From Methanosalsum zhilinae DSM 4017 (lineage in GTDB: Archaea > Halobacteriota > Methanosarcinia > Methanosarcinales > Methanosarcinaceae): a stretch of DNA of 64,000 nt. The DNA is taken from the NCBI RefSeq assembly GCF_000217995.1, contig NC_015676.1, positions 1,657,708-1,721,707 on the forward strand, read 5' to 3'. Every line of letters begins with the position of its first letter. Position 1 is the stretch's first letter. Of the stretch, positions 54,335 to 62,691 are shown in pieces. The translations under genes and the position numbers were made by a program. The notes under the pieces were generated by a model. That model was not told the origin of the DNA. It was given only the letters and a program-made list of their open reading frames with translations, and searched no databases.

Positions 54335-54342
54335 CTATATAA
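54335..54342 (-). promoter_or_regulatory. TATA box of the fpo operon
   Basis: Read leftward the sequence is GGAAATAG-TTATATAG, a BRE-like purine stretch followed by a TATA element. It lies 40-47 bases before the fpoA start, predicting transcription start near 54312 and a short leader with the AGGTGAT ribosome binding site. A second TATA-like run (GATATATAATATTT) near 54520-54540 could be an additional upstream promoter. Confidence 0.55.
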
Positions 54343-54577
54343 CTATTTCCAAATATCAGTCACAGTTGATTATGAAAAATAGAAATTAAGCCACATTACT
54401 TTAATTTATCTAAATTTTAACCAGACCAGATCCATCTGAGATCCTGTCAGGTTAGAATATCTCAGGACTCGATAGTCATAGACCTTATAGATGAAAATAG
54501 TTGTAAGCAAAGCAGATGCCATAGATAAATATTATATATCACCGGTGTTATCAGATAGTCAGATAGAAATAGTGGAA

Positions 54578-54633
54578 AAATGCACAGACGGAGGAACATT
54601 CTGTGCATTTAGTCCATGCCGGTAACATCCGGC
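54578..54633. other. Two tandem perfect hairpins between the divergent fpo and ferredoxin operons
   Basis: AAATGCACAGA (54578-54588) pairs perfectly with TCTGTGCATTT (54600-54610), an 11-bp stem with loop CGGAGGAACAT. Seven bases later GCCGG (54618) pairs with CCGGC (54633) around TAACAT. They sit in a 544-bp gap (54295-54838) that has no supported ORF. Candidate small RNA or regulator binding region; strand is not decided. Confidence 0.45.
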
Positions 54634-54838
54634 TAATCAGGTCAGCTATATCGTACTATCAGCAAAGTGTTCAGTTGCAGAAATTCTGGCAGGTAACACC
54701 AGCAGGTTACTTACTGGCACAAACACTATACTTATAATATACAACTGTATTTAACTCATCCATAATAAATCTGAGCAAACCGGTAAATCAGAGTTATAAT
54801 AGAGTTCTAATATTATCTAAAAAATGGTGGCCTGGTAC

Positions 54839-54994
54839 ATGAAAATAAATGGTCTGTGTGTCGGATGCGGTCAGTGTGCTGCGATATGTAAAAAAGATGC
54901 TATTGATGTGATGGGAAGGGCAGAATTCAATGACAGGTGCAATGAATGCGGGTCATGTGCTGAGTACTGTCCCCTGAAAGCAATAGAGGTATGA
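54839..54994 (+). CDS. Small 2[4Fe-4S] ferredoxin paired with an FAD oxidoreductase
   Basis: The frame from ATG 54839 encodes 51 residues with two cluster motifs, CVGCGQCAAICKKDA and CNECGSCAEYCPLKA. It has a GGTGG ribosome binding site and a TATA-like run (TTATAATA, 54794-54801). The stop overlaps the next start as ATGA, so the ferredoxin and the FAD oxidoreductase are translationally coupled. It is likely the electron donor of that enzyme, as in the geranylgeranyl reductase pair at 59243. Confidence 0.9.
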   Translation: MKINGLCVGCGQCAAICKKDAIDVMGRAEFNDRCNECGSCAEYCPLKAIEV

Positions 54995-56277
54995 TCTTGA
55001 AGGCAACAATCATAGGTGCAGGACTTGGAGGGCTGCTGAGTGCAGCAAAGCTTGCCAGAAGCGGATATGATGTAGAAGTATTTGAAAGACTCCCGGTAAT
55101 CGGCGGCAGGTTCACAAATATTGATCATAAAGGATATAAATTAAGCACCGGTGCCCTGCACATGATCCCCCATGGGCCCAGCGGACCTCTGGCACAGATA
55201 CTAAGGGACGTGGGAGCTGAAGTGGAAATAGTGCGTTCCAGGCCAATGTCAGTTATACGCATGCCTGCAGATAAAGATTCAGAGGACTATAAAGGAGGGT
55301 ATGTGGATATGCCCTTCAATCATTTTACCAAACCCTTCTCCTTTATAAACAGGTTGAAAATTGCATTTTACACCACAGCAACAAAGATATTTCCTCCAAA
55401 GGAGGGATCCTTTCAGGAGTGGTTTTCAAAGCACATACATGAAGACTGGACATACAGGATCGCAGATTCTTTCTGTGGCTGGTCACTGAGCCTTAGAAGC
55501 AGTGACGTGCCTGCAAAGGAGGCTTTTGAAATCTTTTCAAACCTGTACCGTTACAGTGGCTCAGGTGTTCCCATCGGAGGGTGTGAAGCCGTGATCCGGG
55601 CACTGGAAGATGTGATCGTTTCATGCGGTGGCAGAATACATACAGGCCATGAGGTCAGTGAAATAATCACAGAAAATGGAAATGCAACCGGTATTCTCTG
55701 TGAGGGAAATTCCTATTCTGCAGATATCGTTATCAGCAATCTGGGCCACAGGGAAACTGCCAGGATCTGTCCGGATCTCAGGAACAAAGATAATTACAAA
55801 GAATATCTGGACAGCCTTGAGAAGATAAAGCCCTCAGCCGGTGTGAAGATATGCCTTGGTGCAGAAGAGCCTCTTATTGGACATGGAGGTGTGCTGCTGA
55901 CACCCTATGCCCGCAGAGTCAATGGAATCAATGAGGTTACCAATATAGACCCCGGACTTGCACCTCCTGGCAAACACCTGGTAATGGCGCATCAATGCAC
56001 ACCCTGGGACAGAATAGATCATCTTGAAGAGGAGATTGAGCTTGGACTTAGAGATCTTGAAGAAATATTTACCGGGAAAAACTACGAGGTATTAATGGTT
56101 CAGTCCTACCATAACGGCTGGCCGGTTAACAGGGCGGGTTCAGGACAGGATATAGGGAATACAACACCCATCGAGAGCCTGTTTGTTGTAGGCGACGGGG
56201 CAAAAGGTCATGGTGGTATTGAGGTTGAGGGTATAGCCCTTGGAGTATCCGGCACAATGAAGAAGATCATCCACTAA
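54991..56277 (+). CDS. FAD-dependent phytoene desaturase-like oxidoreductase
   Basis: This 428-residue protein has the Rossmann FAD motif ATIIGAGLGGLLSAAKLARS and VEVFERLPVIGGRF at the N-terminus. The matching C-terminal LFVVGDGAKGHGGIEVEGIA completes the phytoene-dehydrogenase/amine-oxidase-like fold. Substrates of this branch are isoprenoids or related polyenes. Coupling to a ferredoxin and closeness to fpo suggest reduction or desaturation of an isoprenoid carrier such as methanophenazine side chain or a lipid (inference only). No membrane helix is visible. Confidence 0.85.
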   Translation: MILKATIIGAGLGGLLSAAKLARSGYDVEVFERLPVIGGRFTNIDHKGYKLSTGALHMIPHGPSGPLAQILRDVGAEVEIVRSRPMSVIRMPADKDSEDYKGGYVDMPFNHFTKPFSFINRLKIAFYTTATKIFPPKEGSFQEWFSKHIHEDWTYRIADSFCGWSLSLRSSDVPAKEAFEIFSNLYRYSGSGVPIGGCEAVIRALEDVIVSCGGRIHTGHEVSEIITENGNATGILCEGNSYSADIVISNLGHRETARICPDLRNKDNYKEYLDSLEKIKPSAGVKICLGAEEPLIGHGGVLLTPYARRVNGINEVTNIDPGLAPPGKHLVMAHQCTPWDRIDHLEEEIELGLRDLEEIFTGKNYEVLMVQSYHNGWPVNRAGSGQDIGNTTPIESLFVVGDGAKGHGGIEVEGIALGVSGTMKKIIH

Positions 56278-56364
56278 AGATTATTATCTCTTATTTTTAT
56301 GGACCGTTTAAATTATAATCATCAGGTTAAATTTATGTAATTGCTTGGACATTGGATTGATATC

Positions 56365-57360
56365 ATGGCTGATTTTGTTACATTTGCACGCAATGTATTC
56401 ATACCGGTTACAAATGTGTGCAGGAACAGATGCGGATACTGTGGTTTCAGAAAGGAGCCAGATGATCCACAATCACATCTCATGAGCCCTGCAAAGATAA
56501 GACCCATACTTGAAAAGGGCAAAGAGCTGGGATGCAGTGAGGCACTGTTTACCTTTGGAGAACAGCCTGAAGAAGTGGAAGGTTATTCAGAACTTCTGCA
56601 GGAACTGGGATATTCCACCAATATAGACTATATAACAGATCTGTGCAGGATCGCGGTGGAAACCGGACTTCTACCCCATACCAATGCGGGAATTGTTACT
56701 CACTCCAGTATGAAGCAGCTTGCAGAATTTAATGCAAGTATGGGCCTGATGCTGGAGACCACAGCCACAGTAAAGGTCCACAGCAATTCTCCTGGTAAGC
56801 TACCTGAGAGGAGAATAGAGGTTATAAAGAGCGCAGGCGAGCTTAAAATACCATTTACCACAGGAATACTGGTAGGGATTGGAGAAAGCCGGGAAGATCG
56901 CATTCACTCCCTTGAAACCATAGCTAAACTCCACAAGAAATACGGGCATATACAGGAAGTGATCATCCAGAACTTTACCCCGAAACCCGGGACCGAAATG
57001 GAAAATTGTATTGCTCCAGATATTGATACCATGATAGATACAGTATCTCTGGCAAGGAAAATATTGCAGGATGATATTGCAGTCCAGGTACCTCCAAACC
57101 TGACAGACCCACGCCATCTCATAAGAGCCGGAGCATCCGATCTGGGTGGGATCTCTCCTGCAACCATTGACTGGATAAATCCAGAATCCAGCTGGCCTTC
57201 TGTGGATAGACTGCAGCAGATGGTTGGGAGCATACCTCTTCGCGAACGACTGCCCATATATCCGCAGTATATTGAGAAAGGTTGGTACAGTGACTCAATA
57301 GCAGAACTTATCGAATTTCTAGGCTGCAATGGATACCGGAAAGATCAATCCATAAAATAG
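56365..57360 (+). CDS. cofG: FO synthase subunit 1 (CofG)
   Basis: From ATG 56365 this is 331 residues. The radical SAM motif CRNRCGYC (Cys-x3-Cys-x2-Cys) follows FARNVFIPVTNV, and HTNAGIVTHSSM, IPFTTGILVGIGES and NFTPKPGTEMEN are CofG motifs. With CofH it joins tyrosine and diaminouracil to make FO, the deazaflavin of F420. An in-frame TTG at 56341 is less likely. It follows the FAD oxidoreductase by 87 bases. Confidence 0.96.
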   Translation: MADFVTFARNVFIPVTNVCRNRCGYCGFRKEPDDPQSHLMSPAKIRPILEKGKELGCSEALFTFGEQPEEVEGYSELLQELGYSTNIDYITDLCRIAVETGLLPHTNAGIVTHSSMKQLAEFNASMGLMLETTATVKVHSNSPGKLPERRIEVIKSAGELKIPFTTGILVGIGESREDRIHSLETIAKLHKKYGHIQEVIIQNFTPKPGTEMENCIAPDIDTMIDTVSLARKILQDDIAVQVPPNLTDPRHLIRAGASDLGGISPATIDWINPESSWPSVDRLQQMVGSIPLRERLPIYPQYIEKGWYSDSIAELIEFLGCNGYRKDQSIK

Positions 57361-57385
57361 ACAATCAAACCAGATAGGGTAAAAG

Positions 57386-58471
57386 ATGAAATCTGAAACA
57401 TCCACAATCCCCGAAGAAATTATTGAACGCTCATTTGCTGGCAGGATCAGCAGAGATGATGCACTCCTGCTTGCAGGTTCCAGTCCGCTTGAGGTGCTAG
57501 GACTGGCAGACAGGCTCAGAAGTACATCATCCGGAAATGATGTCAGCTACATAATCAACCGCAATATAAACTTTACAGACCATTGCTCAGGATCATGCAG
57601 GTTCTGTGCATTCAAGGACAGTACAGGCTACATTATGAGCCTGGATCAGATACTGGAAAAGGTTGAAAAGGCAGTACAGGCAGGATCATCTGAAGTCTGT
57701 ATCCAGGGCGGACTCATGGAAAACATTGACCTGGGTTTCTATACAGAAATGCTTGAAACTATCAGATCCAGTTTTCCTTCAATACACATACATGCCTTTT
57801 CCCCAATGGAAATATACCATGCAGCCAGCCTCAGCGGAATGAGTATCAAGCAGACCCTTCTGACTCTAAAGAAAAGCGGACTTAATACAATGCCGGGTAC
57901 TGCTGCTGAAATACTCTCAGACCGGGTCCGGAAAACAGTATGTCCTGAAAAGATCACCACCAAAGAGTGGATAGATATCATAACCACTGCCCATAATACA
58001 GGCATTCGCACAACTTCCACAATGATGTATGGGCACGTGGAAACCATTGAGGAACGTATTGATCATATAATGACCATCAGGGATATCCAGGACAGGACAG
58101 GCGGGTTTACTGAATTCGTACCCCTGCCCTTCATGCCCTACAACAATTCCCTGGGAGAGGAGATGATGCGTTCTGGCAGATATATGGTTACAGGAACTGA
58201 TGACCTGATGATACATGCACTTGCCCGTATCATCCTGCACAGGCATCTGAACAATATACAGGCAAGCTGGGTCAAGCTTGGAAAGAAGGCAGCACAGTTT
58301 GCACTGCACTGCGGAGCAAATGATCTTGGAGGGACACTGATGGAAGAGAGGATCTCAAAATCCGCAGGTGCAAAAAGCGGGGAGTATATGTCAGCTGAAG
58401 AATTTGAATGGATGATCAGATCCGCCGGCAGAACCCCTGTAAGGCGCAATACGCTGTATGAGAGGATATAA
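57386..58471 (+). CDS. cofH: FO synthase subunit 2 (CofH)
   Basis: This 361-residue radical SAM enzyme has NFTDHCSGSCRFCAFK (Cys-x3-Cys-x2-Cys), EVCIQGGLMENIDL, HIHAFSPMEIYHAA and LNTMPGTAAEILSDRVRK, typical of CofH. It makes the aminouracil-tyrosine adduct used by CofG. It is 25 bases after cofG and ends 1 base before cofC, so cofG-cofH-cofC form one operon. Confidence 0.96.
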   Translation: MKSETSTIPEEIIERSFAGRISRDDALLLAGSSPLEVLGLADRLRSTSSGNDVSYIINRNINFTDHCSGSCRFCAFKDSTGYIMSLDQILEKVEKAVQAGSSEVCIQGGLMENIDLGFYTEMLETIRSSFPSIHIHAFSPMEIYHAASLSGMSIKQTLLTLKKSGLNTMPGTAAEILSDRVRKTVCPEKITTKEWIDIITTAHNTGIRTTSTMMYGHVETIEERIDHIMTIRDIQDRTGGFTEFVPLPFMPYNNSLGEEMMRSGRYMVTGTDDLMIHALARIILHRHLNNIQASWVKLGKKAAQFALHCGANDLGGTLMEERISKSAGAKSGEYMSAEEFEWMIRSAGRTPVRRNTLYERI

Positions 58472-58472
58472 C

Positions 58473-59120
58473 ATGAGAGCTGTAATCCCCTACAAGAAAG
58501 AGAATGCAAAATCACGATTATCTTCTGTTCTGGATCTTCACGAGCGTGAGGAATTTGTGGAACTTATGTTAAAGGATGTGTTCAATACACTCAGATCAGC
58601 AGGTATTGAGAACATAGATGTTCTTACAACCAGCCGTGCCAGTATCGCACCTGATCTGGATGTGGGCATTATAGAGAATGAAAAAGGACTCAACGAAGCA
58701 ATTAACCAGTACCTGGCATCCATTGATGAGCCGGTATTGATTGCAATGGCAGACCTGCCGCTTCTTGCTCCCTGCCAGGTGATGGATATTACAGAAAAAC
58801 AGACTGATGTGGTAATTGTACCTGGCAAAGGCGGGGGTACAAACATAATCCGAATCATGCAGCCATCCAGATTCCATGTAAAATATTATGGTTCAAGTTT
58901 TCTAAACCACTATGCAATAGCACAAGAGTGTGGAATGTCAGTACATGTATATGATTCATTCAGAGCCAGCACTGATATTGACGAGCCCCAGGACCTTGTG
59001 GAGTTACTTGTACATGGGAGTGGACTTGCAAAGGAATATATTAAAGAAAGGTTCAGTATGCGTTCCGGAAAAGGAAGGGTAGCTATCCTGTCTGACACAT
59101 GCAGGATAGCATCCGAGTGA
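58473..59120 (+). CDS. cofC: 2-phospho-L-lactate guanylyltransferase (CofC)
   Basis: This 215-residue nucleotidyltransferase opens MRAVIPYKKENAKSRLSSVL and has VLIAMADLPLLAPCQVMDI and VPGKGGGTNIIRIMQPSRFH, the CofC pattern. It activates 2-phospholactate with GTP to form the lactyl side chain of F420. ATG 58473 follows GAGG and is 1 base after the cofH stop, so an upstream ATG at 58458 is not needed. The C-terminal 30 residues are variable. Confidence 0.95.
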   Translation: MRAVIPYKKENAKSRLSSVLDLHEREEFVELMLKDVFNTLRSAGIENIDVLTTSRASIAPDLDVGIIENEKGLNEAINQYLASIDEPVLIAMADLPLLAPCQVMDITEKQTDVVIVPGKGGGTNIIRIMQPSRFHVKYYGSSFLNHYAIAQECGMSVHVYDSFRASTDIDEPQDLVELLVHGSGLAKEYIKERFSMRSGKGRVAILSDTCRIASE

Positions 59121-59242
59121 TTTCAGGCACTGCCTGTAGAAAATGATTGAAATATCTTTTGCTGGATAAATAAATATAATTAACAAAAATTATATCTGAA
59201 CAGACTCTATAGAAGTGCCAGATACATTACAGGTGATTGTCA

Positions 59243-59416
59243 GTGACTGTTAACGTTAATAGATACAAATGCGGATATTGTGGTGCATGTGTGGCGGTAT
59301 GCCCTGAAAGCTCACTGGAACTTATAGAAACATGGATTGAAGTTGATAGCAGCTGCATTTCATGCGGAATATGTGAGAGGGTATGCCCTGTCGGGGCGCT
59401 TGAGGTGGATAAATGA
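59243..59416 (+). CDS. 2[4Fe-4S] ferredoxin of the geranylgeranyl reductase
   Basis: GTG 59243 (AGGTGAT upstream) opens 57 residues with cluster motifs [15 protein letters not shown] and [15 protein letters not shown]. The stop overlaps the geranylgeranyl reductase start as ATGA. In Methanosarcina acetivorans a ferredoxin encoded directly before this reductase is required for full saturation of lipid chains, and the arrangement here is the same. Confidence 0.93.
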   Translation: MTVNVNRYKCGYCGACVAVCPESSLELIETWIEVDSSCISCGICERVCPVGALEVDK

Positions 59417-60660
59417 AAGATGAATATGATGTGGTTGTTGTGGGAGCAGGCCCTGCTGGCTCTATTGCTGCCAAGAACGCGGCCCTGAAAGGTCTTGATG
59501 TTTTGCTTATTGAAAAAAGGCAGGAGATCGGAGATCCTGTCAGATGTGCAGAAGGTGTGGGTAAATTCAATCTCAGGCAGCATATAGAACCTGATCCCAG
59601 GTGGATATGTGCAGATATGAAAGGATCACGCATTTACTCTCCTGACGGAACAATAATAGAGATGGCTGAGGAGATTGCAGGAGGAGAAGTCGGTTATGTT
59701 CTTGAACGCAAGGTTTTTGACAGGGCGCTTGCCTTTGAAGCTGCTGTCGCCGGTGCAGAGGTGCAGGTAAAGACCAGGGCAACAGGACTTCTGATAGAGG
59801 ATGGTTTTGTCCGGGGAGTACAGCTGATGCAGTTTGGAGAGGAGTATACAGTCCGGGCAAAGATAGTTATCGCAGCTGATGGTGTGGAATCAAAGGTCGC
59901 ACGATGGGCCGGGATCGATACCACCCTGAAACTGAAGGATATTGAAACATGTGCCCAGTACCTGATCACAGGAACTGAGATTGATCCGGGTTACTGCCAC
60001 TTCTATCTGGGCAATGAAGTTGCACCATCCGGCTACATATGGATATTTCCCAAGGGAGAAAAAATGGCCAATGTGGGAATTGGAATACTTGGCAGTGAAT
60101 CCAATGATCAGCAGAGGGCCATTGACTATCTCAACCGTTTTGTGGAAAAGAACATGCCTGAGGGTAAAATAATAGAAATGGTTGTCGGTGGAGTTCCTGT
60201 CTGCGGTTCCATTGAGAAGACCATTGCAAACGGCCTGATGGTTGTAGGAGACGCTGCAAGGCAATCAGATCCGATCACAGGTGGAGGGATAATCAATGCA
60301 ATGGATGCAGGAAAGATCGCAGCAGAGGTTGCAGCTGAAGCTATTGAAGCCGGTGATGTATCAGAAAAAATGCTGATGAACTATGAAAAGCGCTGGAAGG
60401 CAACTATTGGAAAGGAAATCGATTGCAGTCTCATTGTCAAGAACAACTTTATCAATTTTACCGATAAGCAGTTGAATTCACTGGCCTATTCATTAAAAGA
60501 TGTGAATTTTACCAGCATGAGCCTGATGGACCTCCTGTTTGCTCTGTTTAAGGCCAACAAGAAACTCCTGTGGGATCTGCGAGTGATATTCAAGGATGTT
60601 TTGAAGAATGAAATGGATTTCAAGTATAGATCAGAAATCAAATCAGAAACTTCTGATTGA
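59413..60660 (+). CDS. Geranylgeranyl reductase (digeranylgeranylglycerophospholipid reductase)
   Basis: This 415-residue FAD enzyme has [20 protein letters not shown] at the N-terminus, [20 protein letters not shown], the substrate-side segment [19 protein letters not shown] and [18 protein letters not shown]. These define archaeal geranylgeranyl reductases that saturate the isoprenoid chains of membrane lipids. It uses the ferredoxin encoded just upstream. Length matches the Methanosarcina enzyme. It is the last gene of the forward cofactor/lipid cluster. Confidence 0.94.
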   Translation: MKDEYDVVVVGAGPAGSIAAKNAALKGLDVLLIEKRQEIGDPVRCAEGVGKFNLRQHIEPDPRWICADMKGSRIYSPDGTIIEMAEEIAGGEVGYVLERKVFDRALAFEAAVAGAEVQVKTRATGLLIEDGFVRGVQLMQFGEEYTVRAKIVIAADGVESKVARWAGIDTTLKLKDIETCAQYLITGTEIDPGYCHFYLGNEVAPSGYIWIFPKGEKMANVGIGILGSESNDQQRAIDYLNRFVEKNMPEGKIIEMVVGGVPVCGSIEKTIANGLMVVGDAARQSDPITGGGIINAMDAGKIAAEVAAEAIEAGDVSEKMLMNYEKRWKATIGKEIDCSLIVKNNFINFTDKQLNSLAYSLKDVNFTSMSLMDLLFALFKANKKLLWDLRVIFKDVLKNEMDFKYRSEIKSETSD

Positions 60661-60743
60661 TATTTTTAAAAGTTTGATTTTTGAAAATAAAAATAACTGA
60701 TATCCTTAAAAGTTACTGAAAAAAGTCAAAAAATTAAAAATAA

Positions 60744-60768
60744 AAATTGGCACTGATAGTGCCAATTT
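60744..60768 (-). terminator. Terminator hairpin after the exported-protein gene
   Basis: AAATTGGCACT and AGTGCCAATTT form a perfect 11-bp stem around GAT. Read leftward it is followed by T-rich sequence (TTTTTATTTTTAATTTTTT). It ends the minus-strand gene at 60775 and may also stop the forward geranylgeranyl reductase transcript. Confidence 0.75.
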
Positions 60769-60774
60769 AAGTCC

Positions 60775-61875
60775 TTACTCACAGGAAATGCAATAAGGAA
60801 TATACTCGAAATAAGTTGCCCAATTCTTTTCATTGAATTTCGAAGGATCTTCACAGTCAGCTCCCCATGCGCTCTCCTCATCTATTTCAACTTCTCCAGA
60901 CAGTTTTACAACACTTGCATGTGCTGCTATTATAAGCCTATCACAGTATCCATCTAACTTATCCAGCGGAATCGTCTCCGAATACTCTTTTAGATAATCT
61001 AAACTGTCATTTCCATATTCAAATCTTCCTGGAATTGGATTAGAACTCCTGCTTTGGCTGATATCAGAAACATCAGTTGCAATATCAAAGTGAGTTTCAG
61101 TGAAATACCAGTCCAAATACTCTTTATCATTGATCATATATTTCACATACAGGTTTTCGCAGTCGTGCCAGACATCTACTGTACCTATTGGTATGTCCTG
61201 GCCTGCAAAAAGACAGTATGTTGATAGAGTTGGGTCATATGCATCGAAACAGATGTTGTCAATTGCAAATCTTTCAGTTGGATTTGTTACAAGTTCAACG
61301 TAAGCGATTCCAGGTCCATTCACTACCAAAGTTTGTGGTCCATATAGAGCATCATACATTAGACTGATATCAGTTATATTGATAGAGGCTGAATTTATCA
61401 TAACTCCAGATGCATTATAGGCTATTAAAGTCGCATTAACATAACCTAAATTAAACCCTCCATCAAAATCTCCAAAATCAAAGAGCTCAAGTGAAAAATT
61501 ATTCACCAGAGTATTTCCCTTAAAGGTGAATTTAAATATTTCTTCTGGTGAACTTCGATTACTGCGATTATAGAAGTCTATACCAATACCGTTACCTGTC
61601 AGGTATCCATTGTCATACTTATTAACGTTGCTGTCATTAATGTTTGCCTGGTAAGCAATAATAGCTGAATTATTTTCAGCAACCAGATATACAGTATTTG
61701 TGGCATTTATGCAAAGCATATCCCTCCAATAAATTCCTTCTACCGGATCACCCGGAGCTACGCCCACTGTTGCATTGTCTTCAAAATCTATACAAACTAC
61801 TCCGGCTGAAGCAGTTGAAACAAACATAATTGTCAGGAAAGCTAAAGCTCCCAACAAAATTTTTATTTTATTCAT
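60775..61875 (-). CDS. Exported surface protein, probably N-glycosylated
   Basis: This 366-residue protein has a signal peptide (LLGALAFLTIMFVSTASAG) and a beta-rich mature part with many Asn-x-Ser/Thr sites (NATV, NNSA, NRSN, NASG, NITD). Two cysteine-containing strands and a Cys-rich C-terminus (CISCE) are present. No sortase signal, PGF-type sorting motif or membrane anchor is seen. It looks like an archaeal secreted or surface-layer-associated protein of unknown role. The ribosome binding site GGGGGAT precedes ATG 61875. Confidence 0.7.
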   Translation of the reverse strand: MNKIKILLGALAFLTIMFVSTASAGVVCIDFEDNATVGVAPGDPVEGIYWRDMLCINATNTVYLVAENNSAIIAYQANINDSNVNKYDNGYLTGNGIGIDFYNRSNRSSPEEIFKFTFKGNTLVNNFSLELFDFGDFDGGFNLGYVNATLIAYNASGVMINSASINITDISLMYDALYGPQTLVVNGPGIAYVELVTNPTERFAIDNICFDAYDPTLSTYCLFAGQDIPIGTVDVWHDCENLYVKYMINDKEYLDWYFTETHFDIATDVSDISQSRSSNPIPGRFEYGNDSLDYLKEYSETIPLDKLDGYCDRLIIAAHASVVKLSGEVEIDEESAWGADCEDPSKFNEKNWATYFEYIPYCISCE

Positions 61876-61899
61876 TATGTATCCCCCTATCTAGTTGTA

Positions 61900-61992
61900 G
61901 GCTATCATAGCCACAGAAAACAGTGAAGCGGGGCCTGCAAGAAAAGTAATTACGTAGAACGCTCCCGTGCCTCATGTAATGCCGTACTTTTC
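61900..61992 (-). promoter_or_regulatory. Structured 5' leader of the exported-protein gene
   Basis: GAAAAGTA+ATTAC (61941-61953) pairs with GTAAT (61976-61980) and TACTTTTC (61985-61992), giving 13 bp with a 4-base bulge (61981-61984). Closer to the gene, GGCTA and TAGCC form a small hairpin at 61900-61912. A TATA-like run lies beyond 62000. This may be a cis-regulatory RNA; it matches no riboswitch class I recognise. The rest of 61876-62266 holds only a ferredoxin pseudogene. Confidence 0.4.
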
Positions 61993-62101
61993 ACTTTCTT
62001 AAAATCAAAAGCTCATATTATAGTCTACTAAATTAATATTATGGAATTATGAGATAATAAAATTATCTATTAATTAACTATCATCAGATATCAATGAAAG
62101 T

Positions 62102-62236
62102 TGTTACATCCAGTGTACAAAATGTGGCTAGGTATACCCAATTCAGCTGTAAGTGAGTTCACTGGAACAAAAGCCTGACTGCATCAAATGTGAGAGATGT
62201 ATTGTCAGTTGTCCAAAAGACGCACTTTGGTTCTGA
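62102..62236 (+). pseudogene. Decayed 2[4Fe-4S] ferredoxin gene
   Basis: In one frame the sequence reads CYIQCTKCG, stop, VYPIQL, stop, then an intact second motif PDCIKCERCIVSCPKDALWF and a stop at 62236. The first cluster motif is broken by two in-frame stops and has lost its last cysteine. The pattern is that of a ferredoxin domain that is no longer translated as one piece. Confidence 0.55.
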
Positions 62237-62266
62237 ATAGTTATTCGGTGCTATTGCTTTCAATTA

Positions 62267-62605
62267 TTATAGGATTTTAGTGGGTTCTGCTGGTCTGGGC
62301 ATCTTGACAACAAGAAACCTCACCTTGCTATTACTGATATTCATGACCCTGTGGGGGATCTTTGCAGGACTTTCAACAAGATGATCCTGTTCCACCTCCT
62401 GGATTTCGTCACCTATCTCTACTGTCGCAGTGCCTTCAAGTACATAAAAGAATACATCAACGGGTGTTATATGTTTATTTAGACTCTGTCCTGTATTCAG
62501 TTCTATATGAATTGCCTGTCCATGATCTCTGTTATATATTCTTCTTGCATCCACACCATGTGGATTTTTGTGTATGGGTTCTGATTCTACATCTATGATC
62601 TTCAT
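62267..62605 (-). CDS. Cupin-domain protein
   Basis: This 112-residue protein is a single cupin barrel. Motif 1 is around LNKHITPVDVFFYVLEGTAT (His, then Glu) and motif 2 around ESPAKIPHRVMNIS (His). The ligand set looks reduced to one motif-1 histidine, a glutamate and a motif-2 histidine. Small archaeal cupins are often of unknown function, such as metal-dependent isomerases or sugar-binding proteins. It is monocistronic between the pseudogene and trkH, with GGAGGT upstream of its start. Confidence 0.85.
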   Translation of the reverse strand: MKIIDVESEPIHKNPHGVDARRIYNRDHGQAIHIELNTGQSLNKHITPVDVFFYVLEGTATVEIGDEIQEVEQDHLVESPAKIPHRVMNISNSKVRFLVVKMPRPAEPTKIL

Positions 62606-62691
62606 CTGAATATACCTCCAAAATAAATGCCATTGATCATTGATTTATCTTTCTTTAATCCATCAAATCATGAATTCCCAGCAAAAGCATA

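Noticed and set aside
61900-61992. Assignment of the leader to a fluoride, cobalamin or other known riboswitch
   Set aside because: The consensus blocks of those classes are not visible; only stems are.
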